Below are positions 5,924 through 6,809 of a DNA stretch of 6,809 nt, piece after piece. The translations under genes were made by a program, and so were the position numbers. The stretch is from Bacteroidota bacterium (GTDB lineage: Bacteria; Bacteroidota; Ignavibacteria; UBA10030; UBA8401), in contig JAVBYH010000203.1 of NCBI GenBank assembly GCA_030824175.1, positions 1 to 6,809 of the forward strand, written 5' to 3'. The first letter of the stretch is position 1; every line of letters begins with the position of its first letter. The notes below the pieces were generated by a model. It saw nothing but the letters and a program-made list of their open reading frames with translations. It was not told the DNA's origin and searched no databases.

Positions 5924-6809
5924 GCTATATCGGCCTCGACGGCACATTCGGAACATCGAACGTTCAGGCAATACTCCTTGTAGAGCTGTATCGTCCCCTG
6001 CTGCTGGAACGATGTCGAGACGCGAACCTTTCCCTTGAAGAGCTGCTTTTCCATTTTGCGGAGGATGGCATTGTCCTCGAGCGGGGGCACCTCGCGCGCG
6101 ATGTTGACGATATGCTCGCAAACGTCCTTCCGTCCGAAGACGCGTCCGTAGAGGAACGAGAGGGGGATGACGGTATTGACGATGATCTCGTCGATGCGCG
6201 CCCCGCCCAGGAGCGCATGCGGCCGCGCGGAGGCCTCGGCGAAGAGGTAATGGAACGACCAGAAGAGATCGGGGCCGAGGTCGAACGCTTCGCGCAGCTG
6301 CGTAAGTTTGGTGCCCGGCTGCAGATACTTTCCCTCGACGATCGTAATGATGCGCTTGAGGAATTGCTCGGACAGAATTTTCGAGATGAGCACGCCGGCG
6401 GCGGCGAGGCGGACCGTCGGGAAATTCGACGGTCTCGTCGGCGCAAACGTCCACTCGGCCCTGTGAAGCGGGGGCAGCGCGAGCAACGGCCCGATGCCCG
6501 CGCTCTCGAGCGACCGGCGCACGGATGACCAGGAACTGTGCAGTTGGTGTGCGGTGACGCGTGCCTGCTGGTCCCCGATCGTTTCGACCTCCGGGAGGAG
6601 GCCGGCGAACGCGAAGAGGAGCGCCTGGATGTCGAACGGCTGCAGTTCGGTGCAGGCAAAGATTTTTTTCAGACGAAGGATGGTGAGCTCGCGTGCGAGC
6701 ACGCCGAACGGCTCGCGGTTCTTCGCGTACCCGAGTCCGTCCATGACGCCCTCGTAGAGCAATTGCTCCCAAGCGATCACGCGCGTGAGCGACCGGGCGG
6801 ACACGGAGG
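5905..6809 (-). CDS. DUF2851 family protein (5' end missing)
   Basis: The frame is open to the right edge; a GTG at 6804 is merely the first in-frame start codon inside the window and is unlikely to be the true start. I match it to DUF2851 by YEGVMDGLGYAKNREPFGVLA near the visible N-terminus, LFAFAGLLPEVE, and the C-terminal pattern EVPPLEDNAILRKME, then an IQLYKEYC stretch. From memory the family runs about 420 residues, so some 120 N-terminal residues lie outside. Counting from 6804, the C-terminus carries C279, C284 and C287 (C-x4-C-x2-C), a possible metal site. No signal peptide or membrane segment can be judged from this part. The function of DUF2851 is not known to me; the family is typical of Bacteroidota and related phyla, which is the main taxonomic clue here. 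It converges on the lipoprotein gene, with 49 bp between stops. Confidence 0.82.
   Translation of the reverse strand, partial: SVSARSLTRVIAWEQLLYEGVMDGLGYAKNREPFGVLARELTILRLKKIFACTELQPFDIQALLFAFAGLLPEVETIGDQQARVTAHQLHSSWSSVRRSLESAGIGPLLALPPLHRAEWTFAPTRPSNFPTVRLAAAGVLISKILSEQFLKRIITIVEGKYLQPGTKLTQLREAFDLGPDLFWSFHYLFAEASARPHALLGGARIDEIIVNTVIPLSFLYGRVFGRKDVCEHIVNIAREVPPLEDNAILRKMEKQLFKGKVRVSTSFQQQGTIQLYKEYCLNVRCSECAVEADIAKAGRP

Noticed and set aside
5732..6772. A 346-residue minus-strand frame overlapping both the lipoprotein and DUF2851 genes
   Set aside because: It is an Arg/Pro/Ala-rich out-of-frame shadow of the DUF2851 gene, which has recognisable family motifs in the other frame.

Overview
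The window is about 6.8 kb of moderately GC-rich bacterial chromosome, densely packed with ordinary genes. Five genes lie on the minus strand and one on the plus strand. I see no mobile element, CRISPR array, tRNA or rRNA. The best taxonomic hint is the combination of a DUF2851-family gene, a set of clustered parvulin-type foldases that includes a ~700-residue lipoprotein, and a CoA-type Nudix hydrolase. This points to a Gram-negative member of the Bacteroidota/Chlorobiota/Ignavibacteria (FCB) group, probably a GC-richer lineage of it. That placement is inferred from gene content alone.

Left and centre (1-4016, minus strand). Three genes read right to left form one apparent operon for envelope protein folding. 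Transcription first meets a 701-residue lipoprotein with two intact parvulin domains and a third degenerate one. Next is a 286-residue probable lipoprotein with a SurA-like helical N-terminal region and a parvulin-like domain lacking the conserved histidines; its start overlaps the preceding stop in a TAATG junction. Last is a SurA-type periplasmic chaperone/peptidyl-prolyl isomerase, cut off by the left edge inside its second parvulin domain. The likely shared job is escorting and folding outer-membrane and secreted proteins, with two products anchored in a membrane and one probably soluble in the periplasm.

Middle (4134-4781, minus strand). A Nudix hydrolase of the CoA pyrophosphatase (NudL/YeaB/PCD1) type lies just upstream of the foldase operon. 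It is separated from it by a 117-bp AT-rich gap that probably holds the operon promoter. A 135-bp divergent intergenic region follows, with a well-formed sigma70-like promoter facing right.

Right (4917-6809). A plus-strand gene encodes a 312-residue lipoprotein of unknown function. It converges on a minus-strand DUF2851-family gene whose 5' end lies beyond the right edge. A GC-rich inverted repeat lies between the two stops and runs into the end of the DUF2851 gene.

There is no gene-free stretch longer than 300 bases. I did not find convincing evidence for an undescribed system. The most interesting points are the graded loss of parvulin catalytic residues across the operon and the uncharacterised lipoprotein and DUF2851 genes.
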